The notes: generated by a model not told the origin, from the sequence alone. Numbered from the stretch's first letter, positions 45,193-53,655 are shown. The stretch is DNA of 64,000 nt from Paraburkholderia haematera (GCF_905220975.1 NZ_CAJNBK010000003.1:1-64000); one strand, 5' to 3'. A program made the numbers and translations.

Positions 45193-46587
45193 ATGCCGGT
45201 TGCCCTGTACGACACCTGGTCGCGCACCTTGCGCGCTTTCACGCCGATTCAGGCGGACCATGTGGGCCTGTATTGCTGCGGCCCTACCGTGTACGACCAC
45301 GCGCATATCGGCAATCTTCGAACCTACGTGTTCGAAGACGTGCTGCGACGCGTGCTGGCGTTGAACGGCTACACCGTGCGGCACGTCGTCAATATTACTG
45401 ACGTCGGCCACCTGGTCTCCGATGCGGACGAAGGCGAAGACAAAATGGAGAAGGGCAGCCGGCGTACGGGCGAATCGGCGTGGGCAATCGCAGAACGCTA
45501 TACAGCGGCGTTCATGAACGACTGGCGCGCGCTGAACCTGCTGGAGCCCACCGTGTGGTGCCGCGCAACCGACCACATTGCCGAACAGATCGACTTCATT
45601 GCCGAACTCGAACGCAAGGGCTACACGTACCGCACAATCGACGGCATCTACTTCGACACGAGCAAACAGGACGAATATGGCTTTCTGGCACGTCTCGATG
45701 TAGCGGGCCTGCAGGCCGGAAAACGCGTTGCACTGGGAGAGAAGCGGCACGCGACGGATTTCGCGCTGTGGAAATTCAGTCCACCGGATACCCTGCGGCA
45801 AATGGAGTGGGATAGCCCATGGGGAAGAGGCTTTCCCGGTTGGCATATCGAATGCTCGGCAATGTCGGCGAAATACCTGGGCCCGTGGTTCGACATTCAT
45901 TGCGGCGGGGAAGATCACATCGCGGTGCATCACAGCAATGAAATCGCGCAGACTCAGGCACGCCATGGAACCCGCCTCGCGAACTTCTGGATGCACGGCC
46001 ATTTCCTCACGCTGGACACCGGCAAGATGTCGAAGTCGGGCGGCGACTTCGTGCGCCTGCGGACGTTGACCGGGCGCGGCGTCGATCCGCTTGCATATCG
46101 TTACTTATGCCTGAGCGCCCATTACCGGAGCAGCTTGCGCTTCAATCTGGACGCACTGGACGCCGCGCAATCCGCGTTGGACCGTTTGCGCAGAGTCTAT
46201 GTGCAATGGCCGGAAGGAGGCATGCCCGATACGCATAGCGTCGCTCGTTTCAAGGTTGAGGTCGATCAGGATCTGAATCTGCCGCGTGCGCTCGCTGTGC
46301 TGTGGGACGTGGTGAGAAGCGATCTTCCGGCGGCGACGCGGCGGGCGACGGTTGACCGCTTTGACGCCGTGCTCGGTTTTCGGCTTGCCGACTGGAAGAA
46401 GGACGTGTCCGCGATTCCCGCGATTCCCGTGGATATCGCGCTTCTTGCCGATGAGCGTGAAAGGGCGCGTGCGGCGAAAGACTGGAACGAGGCCGACCGT
46501 CTGCGTGACCAGTTAAGAGCCGAAGGCTGGCATGTTGAGGACAGCTCGAGTGGTCAGGCACTGCGTCGGCTCGATAAAACGCAATAA
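45193..46587 (+). CDS. cysS: Cysteinyl-tRNA synthetase
   Basis: A 464-aa class I synthetase. [14 protein letters not shown] (zinc-ligand Cys and HIGH motif, residues 28-41), [10 protein letters not shown] (zinc Cys), [16 protein letters not shown] (zinc His and Glu region) and GKMSKSGG (KMSKS, about 278-282) are intact, so it should charge tRNA-Cys. The ATG at 45193 has AGGAG 7 nt upstream; in-frame sequence upstream has no similarity. It lies directly after the leader/attenuator. Whether it is the only cysS or a second copy cannot be told from this window. Confidence 0.95.
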   Translation: MPVALYDTWSRTLRAFTPIQADHVGLYCCGPTVYDHAHIGNLRTYVFEDVLRRVLALNGYTVRHVVNITDVGHLVSDADEGEDKMEKGSRRTGESAWAIAERYTAAFMNDWRALNLLEPTVWCRATDHIAEQIDFIAELERKGYTYRTIDGIYFDTSKQDEYGFLARLDVAGLQAGKRVALGEKRHATDFALWKFSPPDTLRQMEWDSPWGRGFPGWHIECSAMSAKYLGPWFDIHCGGEDHIAVHHSNEIAQTQARHGTRLANFWMHGHFLTLDTGKMSKSGGDFVRLRTLTGRGVDPLAYRYLCLSAHYRSSLRFNLDALDAAQSALDRLRRVYVQWPEGGMPDTHSVARFKVEVDQDLNLPRALAVLWDVVRSDLPAATRRATVDRFDAVLGFRLADWKKDVSAIPAIPVDIALLADERERARAAKDWNEADRLRDQLRAEGWHVEDSSSGQALRRLDKTQ

Positions 46588-46695
46588 CGCTGTTAGGGCA
46601 TGACGGTGGAAGACACATTCGACGATTTCCACTGCGATCGCCGGATAACGCGAGCAGTAAGTAGTCCAACACGCTACTCACCGAAGGAGCAGTAC

Positions 46696-46866
46696 ATGAC
46701 GGACACGATTGTGATCGACTGGTCGGCCCTGCCGGTACCCATTGACGATGGCGCCGCCAGACATCTGGAAGGATCCCGCTTGCCGGATATCTCGCTGAAC
46801 TCGATCAACGGCGAAGCGGTGGATCTCAGCAGCCTTGCGGGGCTCAAGGAGCATCGATACGATTGA
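46696..46866 (+). pseudogene. Truncated peroxiredoxin-like N-terminus
   Basis: A 56-aa frame with GAAGGAG upstream of the ATG. The sequence IDWSALPVPIDDGAARHLEG and LPDISLNSINGEAVDLSSLAG matches the start of AhpC/TSA-type peroxiredoxins, but it ends with an unrelated tail (LKEHRYD) just where the TVVYxYP strand and the catalytic-Cys region should follow. No continuation is visible in other frames downstream. It appears to be a remnant cut at about 46848. Confidence 0.6.
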
Positions 46867-46886
46867 ACGTCGATCGGCGCGTAGAA

Positions 46887-46943
46887 AAACCGCATTGAAG
46901 ATAGACGAACCGCCGTACTGGCCCGTCTATTTTCATGCGGTTT
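46887..46943. terminator. Long inverted repeat between convergent genes
   Basis: Arms 46887-46907 and 46924-46943 pair over about 20 bp with one mismatch and one bulge (AAACCGCATTGAAG and matching CATGCGGTTT). It sits between the truncated peroxiredoxin and the convergent small gene at 46954 and most likely works as a bidirectional terminator. Confidence 0.65.
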
Positions 46944-46953
46944 CTCGCCCGCC

Positions 46954-47202
46954 TTAGAGCGGCACCACTCCAGGTTCGGCGTGCGAAAGCGGCTTGCCGT
47001 ACGGCAAAAAGACAGGCCCGCAACCCCAATGAATTGGCGGGCATTGATACCAGCCGCGTCGAATGACGATAGGCGGCATCATTTCTCCGGGGCAAGGAGG
47101 TGGTTCCCGCGTGAGGTAGGCGACGCCGCCGCGAACGGATTGCGACGCTGACTGGTCGAGTTCATCGGCGCGGGGCAAATCCTTGAGAATGAGATTTTTC
47201 AT
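46954..47202 (-). CDS. Small protein with double-glycine-type leader
   Basis: An 82-aa protein starting MKNLILKDLPRADELD and reaching SQSVRGG at residues ~20-26, which resembles leaders cut by C39-type peptidase exporters. The remaining ~56 residues are rich in Pro and Gly, with three cysteines (PPCPGEM, YQCPPIHWGCGP). ATG at 47202 with GGAGA about 8 nt upstream. No modifying enzyme, peptidase or transporter gene is adjacent. I recognise the N-terminus as common in Burkholderia small hypothetical proteins but know no function. Confidence 0.6.
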   Translation of the reverse strand: MKNLILKDLPRADELDQSASQSVRGGVAYLTREPPPCPGEMMPPIVIRRGWYQCPPIHWGCGPVFLPYGKPLSHAEPGVVPL

Positions 47203-47409
47203 GATGGATCTCCGGCAAGGTTGGATTGGCAGCGAGCCCGGACATCGCCGCGCTCATTCATTCCAATCGCACACACCATGCCATCCACCGCAAAGCGGCG
47301 TGCCGTCCACATCCACGGATCTTGCGAGCGCAAGGTGATCGGGATAGACAGACTCGCGACGCCACGGTGTCGGTGCGCTACCAACAGCGTGCGTGACGAA
47401 CCACCGCGG

Positions 47410-48099
47410 CTAGCGCGCCGCCCGCCATCCGGCAAGGAGGGCGGGCAGTTCGGCCATGTCCCGAAAGACATGCACCGCGCCCGCGCCATGCAAGGCCGTT
47501 GCGCTGCTGTGGCCCAATTCTTCCGGACAATAGCCGAACACCGTAGCGCCGGCGGCCACGCCTGCAGTCGCGCCCGTGACGGTATCTTCAACGACCGCAC
47601 AACGTTGCGGATTCACGCCGAGCCCCGCGGACGCGGCGAGGTAGACATCGGGATAGGGCTTGCTGCGCGGTGTTTCGTGGCCGCTGAAAATGCGCCCTTC
47701 GAAGCAGTCGAGAATGCCGGCCTTCGCCAGTTGCAATTCCACCTTGAGGCGATCTGCGCCCGACGCAACGGCAATGCGTCCGTCGAGTGCCGCGTAGAGC
47801 GTGCGCACCGCCGACGCGGCGCCGTCAATCGCCACCATATCCTGATCGAGCGCCTCGTTACGGCGCGCACGAAACTGCATAAGCCACTCAGTCGTGATTG
47901 CGAAGCCGGTCCGCGCTTCAATGAGTGCCGCTTCATCCTTGACGGCCTTGCCGACAAAAATGCGCATCGTCTCTTCGACGCTCAAGCGCCAGCCCAACTC
48001 GCCGAGCATCTCGGTCAGCACGCGGTTGGTGATGGGTTCGGAGTCGACGAGCACGCCGTCGCAGTCGAAGAGTACGGCGTCGAAAGGGAAATCGGCCAT
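47410..48099 (-). CDS. HAD-superfamily (IA) phosphatase, phosphoglycolate phosphatase-like
   Basis: A 229-aa hydrolase. DAVLFDCDGVLVDSEP (nucleophile Asp12, acid Asp14), IAVASGAD (motif II), SKPYPDVYL (motif III Lys) and CAVVEDTVTGATAGVAAG (motif IV) are present, with a helical cap between residues ~20 and 85. The ATG at 48099 begins the conserved region; a TTG 12 codons upstream is less likely. Such proteins act on small phosphoesters (phosphoglycolate, sugar phosphates, pyridoxal phosphate). The neighbours give no hint of substrate. The 207 nt downstream to the next small gene hold nothing I recognise. Confidence 0.88.
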   Translation of the reverse strand: MADFPFDAVLFDCDGVLVDSEPITNRVLTEMLGELGWRLSVEETMRIFVGKAVKDEAALIEARTGFAITTEWLMQFRARRNEALDQDMVAIDGAASAVRTLYAALDGRIAVASGADRLKVELQLAKAGILDCFEGRIFSGHETPRSKPYPDVYLAASAGLGVNPQRCAVVEDTVTGATAGVAAGATVFGYCPEELGHSSATALHGAGAVHVFRDMAELPALLAGWRAAR

Positions 48100-48467
48100 C
48101 GGGCAGGGAACGGATAGAGGTCGCGGAACCGGCAAGGATACCTCACCGGCTCGCGCGACGCCGCGCGAAGGCCTGGTGGCCGCCCGCTGCGAGCGTCATC
48201 GCAGAAGTTCTATGCGCATTGAAACATCAGCTGGTTAGGATTCGAGGGGCGAACATTGCGCCGTCTATCCATTTCCATTCATTTCAATAACGTTTGCTAT
48301 CGTTTTGCTTTCGTTGGGCCGCGGCGTGGAGGCCGCTCTGTCTGTCACGACTCGCATGCTTCAGCGCGTTTCTTTCAATACAAATAAAAGCGACGGATTT
48401 TTCAGGCTGTTGCGTTAAAGGAGAAACGGAGCCGCTTCTGGCTTCGGCTCTTAGGGGAGAAACCAGC
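48100..48467. other. Divergent intergenic region
   Basis: 368 nt between the HAD gene and the WXXGXW protein gene. The central part (48265-48320) is AT-richer (CCATTTCCATTCATTTCAATAACG). No gene, tRNA or clear operator seen; the promoter pair for the divergent genes presumably lies here. Confidence 0.45.
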
Positions 48468-48788
48468 ATGACATCGACCAAACCGGTCCGCTTTCTGACT
48501 TCCGTGCTCGCTGCCGCGATCACGTGCGCCGCTGCGCTGACCGCCGCGCCTGCCTTCGCACAAGCCGTGATCGTGGCGCCCATGGCGCCGCCACCGGCGC
48601 GCGTCGAAGTGATGCCGGCGCCGCGTGCCGGCTATGTCTGGGATCAGGGCCGCTGGCGGTGGGACCATGGCCGTTACGTGTGGGTGCCCGGCCACTGGCA
48701 GCCGGTTCGCGTCGGGTATCGCTGGGTGCCGGGACATTGGGTGCAGCGCGGTCCGAACTGGCGCTGGGTTGAAGGGCATTGGGCCTGA
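48468..48788 (+). CDS. Secreted WXXGXW-repeat protein (BcpO-related)
   Basis: A 106-aa protein with a signal peptide (FLTSVLAAAITCAAALTAAPAFA) and a C-terminal half made of aromatic repeats: YVWDQGRWRW, YVWVPGHW, YRWVPGHW and WRWVEGHW. These are the YXWXPGHW/WXXGXW repeats of a small envelope family common in Burkholderia. GGGGAGA lies about 8 nt upstream of the ATG. Function unknown; periplasmic or outer-membrane associated. Confidence 0.85.
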   Translation: MTSTKPVRFLTSVLAAAITCAAALTAAPAFAQAVIVAPMAPPPARVEVMPAPRAGYVWDQGRWRWDHGRYVWVPGHWQPVRVGYRWVPGHWVQRGPNWRWVEGHWA

Positions 48789-48873
48789 ACGTTGCGCGCC
48801 GTGGCGCGCCGTGGCGCGCGTGGGCGCGCTTCGGCGCGCATTGCAACTTTGCAACCCAACCGGACAGGTTCTT

Positions 48874-48975
48874 ATGAAAACGCTCGTGATCATTCTGCTT
48901 GCGGCTACACTCGCCGGCTGTGTCGTCTACCCGGCGCGGCCGGCCTACTATCGGCCGGCGGTCGTCGTATATTGA
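48874..48975 (+). CDS. Very small lipoprotein
   Basis: A 33-aa frame with a short signal and lipobox LAGC (Cys16), then a Tyr/Pro/Val tail (VVYPARPAYYRP). ACAGG lies about 7 nt upstream of the ATG. It follows the WXXGXW gene and precedes the sigma factor gene. The clear lipobox and the ribosome site support a real gene despite its size. Confidence 0.6.
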   Translation: MKTLVIILLAATLAGCVVYPARPAYYRPAVVVY

Positions 48976-49081
48976 TTGGTATGCATGCTGCAATCCGTCC
49001 GGTGCGCGCCCTTCGAATCGGTGCGCGCACAACCAGTCGATCCGCGCTGCGCGTGCCGCGCGCGCTGTGGAGCCGCATGCC

Positions 49082-49642
49082 TTGAGCGAACGCGATCCCG
49101 ATGCGGAGCTGTTGGCGGGGGTTGCCCGGCAGGACCCGGCCGCCGTCCGCTCGCTTGTCGCGCGCAAGTTGCCGCGTCTGCTCGCGCTCGCCACGCGCAT
49201 GCTGGGAGATCGGATGGAAGCCGAAGACGTGGCGCAGGAGGTCTTCGTGCGAATCTGGAAACAGGCTTCGCGCTGGCGGGAAGGTGAGGCGAAGGTCGAT
49301 ACGTGGGTGCATCGCGTCGCGCTCAATCTTTGCTATGACCGCTTGCGCGGCCGTCGCGAGGTCCCGCACGACGAGATGCCCGACGAGATCGACCCGGCCG
49401 CATTGCCTGACGCCACCCTCGAAGCGCGCGCCCAGGACGAACGTGTTCGCGAGGCGCTCGCCGCGTTACCGGCACGGCAGCGCGAGGCACTGGTGCTCAA
49501 TTACTACCAGGAGATGTCGAACATCGACGCTGCCGCCCTGATGGGCATCACGGTCGATGCGTTGGAAAGTCTGCTGGCACGTGCGCGCCGCAATCTGCGC
49601 GCCCAACTGGCCGGCAGCGGCCTTAGCAAGGACAAGTCATGA
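49082..49642 (+). CDS. ECF-family RNA polymerase sigma factor
   Basis: A 186-aa sigma factor. Region 2 has ATRMLGDRMEAEDVAQEVFVRIWKQ and WVHRVALNLCYDRLR; region 4 has LPARQREALVLNYYQEMS and MGITVDALESLLARARRNLR. No ATG is available at the conserved start; I chose TTG at 49082 (reads SERDPDAELL after it) because GGAG lies 9 nt upstream. A GTG at 49067 is the alternative. It overlaps the next gene by 4 nt (ATGA), typical of sigma/anti-sigma pairs. Confidence 0.88.
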   Translation: MSERDPDAELLAGVARQDPAAVRSLVARKLPRLLALATRMLGDRMEAEDVAQEVFVRIWKQASRWREGEAKVDTWVHRVALNLCYDRLRGRREVPHDEMPDEIDPAALPDATLEARAQDERVREALAALPARQREALVLNYYQEMSNIDAAALMGITVDALESLLARARRNLRAQLAGSGLSKDKS

Positions 49643-50058
49643 CGCCCGAAAGATTCCATCAGATCGTCGAAGCCTACGGCGCCGATCCGCGCCGCTGGCC
49701 GCAACAGGAACGCGCAGCGGCAGAGGCCTGGGCCGCGGCCCATCGTGCCGAGGCCGCTGCCGTGCTGGCGGACGCGGCCGGTATCGATGCGTGGCTGGCG
49801 GCCGACAAGGTCGATCCGCCGGGCGCGGCGCTCAAGCAGCGCATTATCGGCAGCGCACCCGTACGGCAGCCGATCGTGCCGCGCCGGCGCTGGTGGTGGT
49901 CGGGCGCGGCGGTGGCTGGCGTCGGATTGCTGGGCGGCGCGGCCGGCGCTTTTGCGGTGTCGTTCTTCGTTTTGACGGGGACGGTTCCGCCAGCGCACGA
50001 GTTCTCCTATTCAACTTCGAGTTTCGGTGGTTCATCCGCCGATTGGAGCGGCGAATGA
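49639..50058 (+). CDS. Membrane anti-sigma factor candidate
   Basis: A 139-aa protein: a cytoplasmic N-terminal part (MTPERFHQIVEAYGADPRRWP, Ala-rich helices), one membrane helix (about residues 87-112, GAAVAGVGLLGGAAGAFAVSFFVL) and a short periplasmic tail. Its position and 4-nt overlaps with both the sigma factor gene and the next gene support an anti-sigma role. I see no zinc-finger HxxxCxxC motif. The family is not otherwise identifiable. Confidence 0.75.
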   Translation: MTPERFHQIVEAYGADPRRWPQQERAAAEAWAAAHRAEAAAVLADAAGIDAWLAADKVDPPGAALKQRIIGSAPVRQPIVPRRRWWWSGAAVAGVGLLGGAAGAFAVSFFVLTGTVPPAHEFSYSTSSFGGSSADWSGE

Positions 50059-50588
50059 ACGGCCGGTCATGGAAAATCGTGCTGGTGGCTTCGCTGGTGC
50101 TCAACGTGTTTCTGCTGGGCGCGATTTGCGGTGGTGCTTATCAATGGTTCGCGGCGCATGGCGCGATGATCCCGATGCTGGGGCAGCAGCGAACGGCGCT
50201 ACGCTTCGCCGCCGAAACGCTGCCGCCTGAGCGTCAGAAGGCCTTTGTCGACGGTCTGAAGAATGCGCGCCGTGAAGGCCGGCAGTTTGCCCGCGAGGGA
50301 CGCGAAGGGCGTCACGAAGTGTTGCGCCTGCTCGCCGCGCCGCAATTCGATCGCGCGGCGCTGGACGCAGCGCTGGCCCGCACGCGTGCAGCCGACAGCA
50401 GCCTGCGCGCGCAAGTGGAGGGCAGTGTGGCGGATTTTGCGGCAACGCTGTCGCCCGAGGAGCGCGTCGAATTCGCCGACAGCCTGAAGCTGCGCGGCCA
50501 GTGGCGAGAACCGCAGCCATCCGCCAACGCGAAAAAGCCACCGCAGCCGGCCGCAAGTGACGCGACGAGTGCAGCGTCGGGCGAATAA
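50055..50588 (+). CDS. Periplasmic metal-sensor-like protein (CnrX/ZraP type)
   Basis: A 177-aa protein anchored by one N-terminal helix (IVLVASLVLNVFLLGAICGG), then a helical periplasmic domain containing ETLPPERQKAFVDGLKNARRE, HEVLRLLAAPQFDRAALDAAL and TLSPEERVEFADSL. The two LxxPERR-like helices match periplasmic heavy-metal-resistance/sensor proteins. Its tail is Pro/Ala-rich. As the third gene of a sigma/anti-sigma operon it could be the signal input to the anti-sigma factor. Confidence 0.75.
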   Translation: MNGRSWKIVLVASLVLNVFLLGAICGGAYQWFAAHGAMIPMLGQQRTALRFAAETLPPERQKAFVDGLKNARREGRQFAREGREGRHEVLRLLAAPQFDRAALDAALARTRAADSSLRAQVEGSVADFAATLSPEERVEFADSLKLRGQWREPQPSANAKKPPQPAASDATSAASGE

Positions 50589-50662
50589 ATATTTCTGGGC
50601 GGGCGCGACGGATTGCATCGTGACGGCCGTTTAAAGAAATATCCAACGCCGAAGAGGACGGT

Positions 50663-52210
50663 ATGGCTACATCACCGAACATGAATGCCGCGGCGATTGC
50701 GCTGAATCGCTTCGGTCTCGGCGCGCGTGCCGACGACACGCCGCCTGCCGACCCCAAGGGATGGCTGCTTGCGCAGTTCGAGCAGTATCAGCCGCGGCCT
50801 GCCGCATGGGCGAGCCAGCCTGATTCGGTGGCGCTGTCCACCGAACTGGCGCAGCAGCGCATGCAGATCAACCAGCTGAACCGGCAGAATCAGCAGAATC
50901 AGCAGGGTGTCAGCGAAGGCGCGGCCAATCAGGCGAATGCGCAAACCAGCACGCAAAACACCGGGCAAAACACCGCGCAAGGTGCATCGGACACCGCCGC
51001 TCAAACTACTAAGCAAGCCGAACGAAAAGCACTGCGCGGCGAAATTCTCGACATGTATCGTTCCTCGGTGAACGCGCGTGTTGCAAGCGCGCTGACTACG
51101 CAGACACCTTTCGTCGAACGGCTGGTTCATTTCTGGGCGAACCATTTCGCGGTGTCCACGGAAAAGCCCGCCGTCGCGGCACTGGCCGGCGCGTTCGAAG
51201 CGGAAGCGATCCGCCCGCACGTGCTCGGCCGTTTCGAAGACATGCTGGTCGCGGTCGAACGTCATCCGGCCATGCAGTTGTTTCTCGATCAGACGCGCTC
51301 GGTCGGACCGGACAGCGTGGCGGCCATGCGCGCCGCGGAACGCAATCCGGGCGTCAAACGCGGTCTGAATGAGAATCTGGCGCGCGAAATCATGGAGCTG
51401 CACACGCTCGGCGTGCGCAGCGGTTATACCCAGGATGACGTCACCGAATTCGCCCGTGCGCTGACCGGCTGGAGTCTCGCCGGCAACCCTGGCAACCCTG
51501 GCAATGCCGGCAATCCGGGCCGCCCAGGCATGCAGCCGAACGCGGCCCCAGGCACTTTCGTGTTTCGCGTCGCGCTGCACGAGCCGGACTCGAGAACCAT
51601 TATGGGCCGCCGCTATGACCAACCGGGAGAAGCGCAGGCGCTGGCGATTCTGCACGATCTCGCGAGCGCGCCCGCGACGGCGCAGCACATCGGCGGCAAG
51701 CTCGCCCGTCACTTCGTCGCGGACAATCCGCCGCCTGAAGTGAGCGAGCGGCTGGCGAGCGCGTTCGAGCGCAGCGGCGGCGATCTGCCAACCGTGTACC
51801 GAACGCTGATCGACATGCCGCAGGCGTGGTCGCCGGCCGCCGTGAAGTTCAAGACGCCGTGGGAATGGACCCTTTCCTCGATGCGCGGGCTGGGCTGGCA
51901 GGACCTGGGCAATTTGCAGGCCGCTCCCATTCTGACGCAACTCGGCCAGCCGGTATGGCGCCCAGGTTCGCCCGCCGGTTACGACGACATTGCCGCAAGT
52001 TGGGCGGCGCCCGACGCGCTGGTGCGCCGGGTCGAAGTGGCGCAGCGCTTCGCATCGCGCGTCGGCGACCGGCTCGATGCGCGTTCGCTCGGGCAGACCC
52101 TGCTGGCCGGCTCGCTCAGCGCGCCGACTGCCACGGCTGTGGCGCGAGCCGACAGCGCATCGACGGCGATCGCGCTGCTGCTGGTCTCGCCGGATTTTCA
52201 ACGGAGATGA
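50663..52210 (+). CDS. DUF1800 domain protein
   Basis: A 515-aa protein. IALNRFGLGARADD at the start, ERLVHFWANHFAVS, NENLAREIMELHTLGVRSGYTQDDVTEFARALTGW and LARHFVADNPP are conserved DUF1800 segments. Two low-complexity insertions are unusual: a Gln/Asn/Thr-rich stretch (about residues 68-118) and GNPGNPGNAGNPG repeats (about 273-285). No obvious signal peptide. It overlaps or abuts the DUF1501 gene (ATGA at 52207). DUF1800 and DUF1501 genes commonly occur as a pair; biochemical function is unknown. Confidence 0.88.
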   Translation: MATSPNMNAAAIALNRFGLGARADDTPPADPKGWLLAQFEQYQPRPAAWASQPDSVALSTELAQQRMQINQLNRQNQQNQQGVSEGAANQANAQTSTQNTGQNTAQGASDTAAQTTKQAERKALRGEILDMYRSSVNARVASALTTQTPFVERLVHFWANHFAVSTEKPAVAALAGAFEAEAIRPHVLGRFEDMLVAVERHPAMQLFLDQTRSVGPDSVAAMRAAERNPGVKRGLNENLAREIMELHTLGVRSGYTQDDVTEFARALTGWSLAGNPGNPGNAGNPGRPGMQPNAAPGTFVFRVALHEPDSRTIMGRRYDQPGEAQALAILHDLASAPATAQHIGGKLARHFVADNPPPEVSERLASAFERSGGDLPTVYRTLIDMPQAWSPAAVKFKTPWEWTLSSMRGLGWQDLGNLQAAPILTQLGQPVWRPGSPAGYDDIAASWAAPDALVRRVEVAQRFASRVGDRLDARSLGQTLLAGSLSAPTATAVARADSASTAIALLLVSPDFQRR

Positions 52211-52215
52211 ATGCC

Positions 52216-53364
52216 ATGCTTTCACGCCGCAAGTTTCTAAGTGTTGCCGCTGCAGGCGCGGGCGCGATTCTCGTGTCGCCGCGGATCGCTTTTGCAAGCG
52301 TCGCAACCGATCGCCGTTTCGTGTTCGTAATCCAGCGCGGCGCGGCCGACGGTCTGAACATCGTCGTGCCGTATGCCGAGCCCGCGTACGCGACACTGCG
52401 CGGCGCGCTGGCGATCGACGTCTCCAGTGCGACCCGGCTCGACGGCACCTTCGCGCTGCATCCTTCGCTCGCGCAGACCGCCGCGATGTATGCGAATCAT
52501 CAGGCGCTGTTCGTGCACGCGGTGGCGTCGCCGTATCGCGACCGTTCGCATTTCGACGGGCAGAACGTGCTGGAGACCGGCGGCACGTCACCGTATCAGA
52601 TGAAGGACGGCTGGTTGAATCGGCTCGTCGCCTCAATGCCCGCCACGCGCGAGAACGCGATCGCCTTCGCGCCGACCGTGCCGATGGCGCTGCGCGGCAA
52701 GGCCGCGGTGACGTCGTACGCGCCCTCTGGGTTGCCGCAGGCGCCTGACGATCTGCTCATGCGGGTCTCGCAACTGTACGACCAGGACGCGCAATTGCGC
52801 CCGCTCTGGGAATCGGCCATGACCGCGCGCGGTCTCGCGGGCGACGCCGGTGCGCGCCAGGACCCGGCGAGCCTCGGCAAGCTTGCCGCCGGATTTCTGT
52901 CGCGCGACGACGGTCCACGTATCGCGATGATCGAAACCGGTGGCTGGGACACGCATACGGCGCAGAACGCACGCCTCGCCAATCAGTTGAAATCGCTCGA
53001 CACAATGCTCGCGGCGTTGCGCGACGGCATGGGGCCGTTGTGGAACAAGACCACCGTGGTGGTGGCAACCGAGTTCGGCAGAACCGCCGCCGCCAATGGC
53101 ACGGGGGGCACCGATCACGGCACCGGTTCGGTGGCGATGGTGCTGGGCGGATCGGTGGCGGGCGGGCGCGTGCTTGCCGATTGGCCCGGCCTGAAACCGG
53201 GCGACCTTTACGAAGCGCGCGATCTCAAGCCGACCCAGTCGCTCGATGCTTTGATCGCCGGTGCCGCGAGCGAAAGCCTCGGACTCGATCCGCAGCGTAC
53301 GGCCGCCACGCTATTCGGCCAGACCGCCGGCATGCGGCCGATGACAGGCCTCGTGCGCGCATAA
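52216..53364 (+). CDS. DUF1501 protein, Tat-exported
   Basis: A 382-aa protein. The N-terminus MLSRRKFLSVAAAGAGAI is a twin-arginine signal. FVFVIQRGAADGLNIVVPY, YRDRSHFDGQNVLETGG, IETGGWDTHTAQN and ATEFGRTAAANGTGGTDHG are the conserved DUF1501 blocks, which resemble the metal-binding motifs of the alkaline-phosphatase/sulfatase fold. Start at 52216 chosen because GGAG lies 9 nt upstream; an ATG three codons earlier (52207) overlaps the DUF1800 stop. It should act outside the cytoplasm with DUF1800. Confidence 0.88.
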   Translation: MLSRRKFLSVAAAGAGAILVSPRIAFASVATDRRFVFVIQRGAADGLNIVVPYAEPAYATLRGALAIDVSSATRLDGTFALHPSLAQTAAMYANHQALFVHAVASPYRDRSHFDGQNVLETGGTSPYQMKDGWLNRLVASMPATRENAIAFAPTVPMALRGKAAVTSYAPSGLPQAPDDLLMRVSQLYDQDAQLRPLWESAMTARGLAGDAGARQDPASLGKLAAGFLSRDDGPRIAMIETGGWDTHTAQNARLANQLKSLDTMLAALRDGMGPLWNKTTVVVATEFGRTAAANGTGGTDHGTGSVAMVLGGSVAGGRVLADWPGLKPGDLYEARDLKPTQSLDALIAGAASESLGLDPQRTAATLFGQTAGMRPMTGLVRA

Positions 53365-53471
53365 CCCAAAAAAATCACCAGGGAGAGCAAAGGAACATCA
53401 GCTAGCGTGCAATCGCGCCAGGTAGACCGTTTCAAATACCAGGACGATGGCAGGACAGCGTCAGGACGTAT

Positions 53472-53507
53472 CAGAACGAAAAGCAGAACGAAAAGCAGAA
53501 CGAAAGG
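53472..53507. repeat. Three tandem 12-bp repeats
   Basis: Unit CAGAACGAAAAG at 53472-53483 and 53484-53495, and CAGAACGAAAGG at 53496-53507. Confidence 0.85.
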
Positions 53508-53559
53508 CAGCGCCGCAAATTGGCTCTTGCGGCGCCGCCCATCGCAACCCGTCTTCATT

Positions 53560-53647
53560 GATCAATCGCGAATCAATCGCGAATCAATCGCGAATCAAGC
53601 GCGAATCAATCGCGAATCAAGCGCGAATCAATCGCGAATCAATCGCG
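53560..53647. repeat. Eight tandem 11-bp repeats
   Basis: Unit AATCAATCGCG repeated head to tail from 53560 to 53647; the first unit has G for the first A, and units four and six read AATCAAGCGCG. It lies 9 nt beyond the stop of the convergent BON-domain gene. Confidence 0.92.
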
Positions 53648-53655
53648 AGCCGCGA

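Larger units (their letters stand above)
53365..53655. other. Repeat-bearing gap between convergent genes
   Basis: 291 nt between DUF1501 and the BON gene. No gene. It contains three 12-bp tandem units (53472-53507) and eight 11-bp tandem units (53560-53647), listed separately. Confidence 0.6.

Noticed and set aside
47203..47409. Minus-strand frame between the HAD gene and the small VRGG protein
   Set aside because: It continues out of the HAD gene in another frame, has no start with a ribosome site and matches nothing I recognise.
53560..53647. Tandem array considered as a CRISPR
   Set aside because: Units are 11 bp and contiguous with no spacers, and no cas genes are present.
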